Source: Chloroflexota bacterium (GTDB lineage Bacteria > Chloroflexota > Anaerolineae > 4572-78 > J111). Taken from it: a DNA stretch of 5,903 nucleotides. The notes beneath the pieces are model-generated. The model ran no database searches, had not been told where the DNA came from, and was given only the letters and a program-made list of their open reading frames with translations. The stretch is from contig RFJV01000147.1 of assembly GCA_003694775.1 (NCBI GenBank), positions 1 through 5,903 on the forward strand, given 5' to 3'. Both the position numbers and the translations under genes were made by a program. Of the stretch, positions 4,953 through 5,903 are shown one piece after another (position 1 is the first letter of the stretch; every line of letters begins with the position of its first letter).

Positions 4953-5903
4953 ATGGCCGACCTGACAAAACAGCGAGTCAACAGCCGGGTTGTTACCTGG
5001 GCAGTGGTTGTGCTTCTGGCCCTGCTTTCTCTGGCCTGTGCATTTGGTGGTAGCGGCGACACCGGCTACCGGGTGCAGAAAATCCTGCCCACCATTACCC
5101 CCACCGCCGTTGCCCTGGCCGATTTTGCCGTGGAAGAAGCGGCATCCAGCACGGATACCGCCTCCCCTGCCCAACCGGAAACCGGGGACAGCCCCGCGCT
5201 TGCCGGTCAGACAGCCCGGCAGGCGCCCCGGTTTGTCGTAGTGCCGCAGAATCCCCCGCCCGCGCCCGCCGCGCCTTCCACCGCGCCCGGCGCGTCGCCC
5301 GGCTATGTGCCGCCCGCGCCTTCAGCGGGGCAAACGCCTGCCGCCGCGCCGCAGTTTAACCCGACCCCCACCATCCCGCCGACTCCGCGCCCGGTGTTTA
5401 CCCCTGTCCCCACGCCGACCCCCCTGCCCACGGCGACTCCGCGGCCTACGCCCCCGCTCCCGCCCGCGGTGGCCGGCTGGTCGTTTGTTGGGGTGCGGGC
5501 CGCGCTGGAGGATACCGATGCCGTGGTGGTGGGCGAACTGTACAACCACACCGGTATTCCCCAGACCGACATCTTTGTGTCGGGAGTGTTTTACAACGCC
5601 CAAAACCAGGTTATCGATGGCGAGATTGACGTGCTCAGCCACGTACCGGTCGATGTGATACCGCCCGGTGCACGGGTTCCCTTTGAACTCCAGGTAGAAA
5701 GCCCGGAGCCAATTTACCGGCTCGACCTGTACGCTATGTCGGAGCCGGCGGGCAACCCGCCGCGGCAGGATTTCCACTTTGCCAATGTTACGGAAAAGGT
5801 CACTGCGTCTAACCTGTACTGTGTGGAGGGGAACATCATCAATCCGGCAGAGCCGGTGGAGGATTACCTGCTGGTGATGGCGGTGGCTTACAACCGGGAG
5901 AAC
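4953..5903 (+). CDS. Lipoprotein with Pro/Thr-rich linker and FxLYD-like domains, incomplete at window edge
   Basis: The frame is open for 317 codons and has no stop before the right edge, so the C-terminus is missing. The leader (1-28) is basic then hydrophobic and ends SLA-C, giving probable lipidation at Cys29 (imperfect but acceptable lipobox). A low-complexity Ala/Pro/Thr-rich stretch (about 84-171, with repeats such as TPVPTPTPLPTATPRPTP) acts as a flexible spacer, as in wall- or surface-displayed proteins. From Trp176 on there is a beta-rich domain: GWSFVGVRA, VVVGELYNHTG, VSGVFYNAQNQVIDG, IPPGARVPFELQV, IYRLDLYA. This is the FxLYD pattern. A second copy seems to start near 280 (TASNLYCVEGNIINPAEPVEDYLLVMAVAYN). 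The function is unknown; a surface scaffold or binding role is inference. It is coupled to the protease by a 4-nt gap and an embedded ribosome site. Confidence 0.85.
   Translation, partial: MADLTKQRVNSRVVTWAVVVLLALLSLACAFGGSGDTGYRVQKILPTITPTAVALADFAVEEAASSTDTASPAQPETGDSPALAGQTARQAPRFVVVPQNPPPAPAAPSTAPGASPGYVPPAPSAGQTPAAAPQFNPTPTIPPTPRPVFTPVPTPTPLPTATPRPTPPLPPAVAGWSFVGVRAALEDTDAVVVGELYNHTGIPQTDIFVSGVFYNAQNQVIDGEIDVLSHVPVDVIPPGARVPFELQVESPEPIYRLDLYAMSEPAGNPPRQDFHFANVTEKVTASNLYCVEGNIINPAEPVEDYLLVMAVAYNREN

Noticed and set aside
3236..5062. 608-residue open frame on the minus strand
   Set aside because: It lies antisense to the protease, whose triad, propeptide and DUF11 domain are unmistakable. 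The frame is rich in Arg, Gly, His and Gln with no recognisable domain, as expected for a stop-free shadow in high-GC DNA.

Overview
The window looks like a piece of a high-GC, free-living bacterial chromosome, most probably Chloroflexota (Anaerolineae-like). That placement is inference. It rests on long Pro/Thr 'PTPTP' linkers in a secreted protein, a bacillopeptidase F-like subtilase with a DUF11 tail ending in VFLPLIIRNQE, FxLYD-like domains, and a CopC-CopD protein with an extra FixH/YtkA-like domain. No 16S or other phylogenetic marker is present.

Layout. Positions 1-384 hold no credible gene but are dense in inverted and direct repeats: a stem-loop (48-80), a 38-nt near-perfect palindrome followed by a T-run (140-184), two diverged direct repeats on either side of it (105-136 and 198-227), and a 92-nt C-rich/G-rich element (262-353) that can fold as a three-way junction and contains a textbook G-quadruplex motif. 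From 385 to the right edge there are four genes, all on the + strand, with gaps of only 3, 4 and 4 nt, so they are almost certainly one operon. They are: (1) copCD, a CopC-CopD-FixH-like fusion membrane protein; (2) a lipoprotein with an N-terminal FixH/YtkA-like domain and a His/Met-bearing C-terminal domain; (3) an exported subtilisin-family serine protease with propeptide, catalytic and DUF11 domains; (4) a lipoprotein with a Pro/Thr linker and FxLYD-like domains. Gene 4 is open at the right edge, with no stop codon in the window.

How the genes may work together. Every product is predicted to be exported or membrane-anchored. Genes 1 and 2 form a plausible copper-handling pair: CopC binds Cu(II) outside the membrane, CopD moves or senses it in the membrane, and the lipoprotein is a candidate extracytoplasmic copper-binding partner. 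Genes 3 and 4 are not classical copper genes. Their tight coupling to copCD is the most unusual feature of the gene layout and could mean a cell-surface module that joins metal handling and proteolysis. It could also be a simple run of co-transcribed cell-envelope genes. The strong structures just upstream of copCD probably lie in, or border, its 5' leader.
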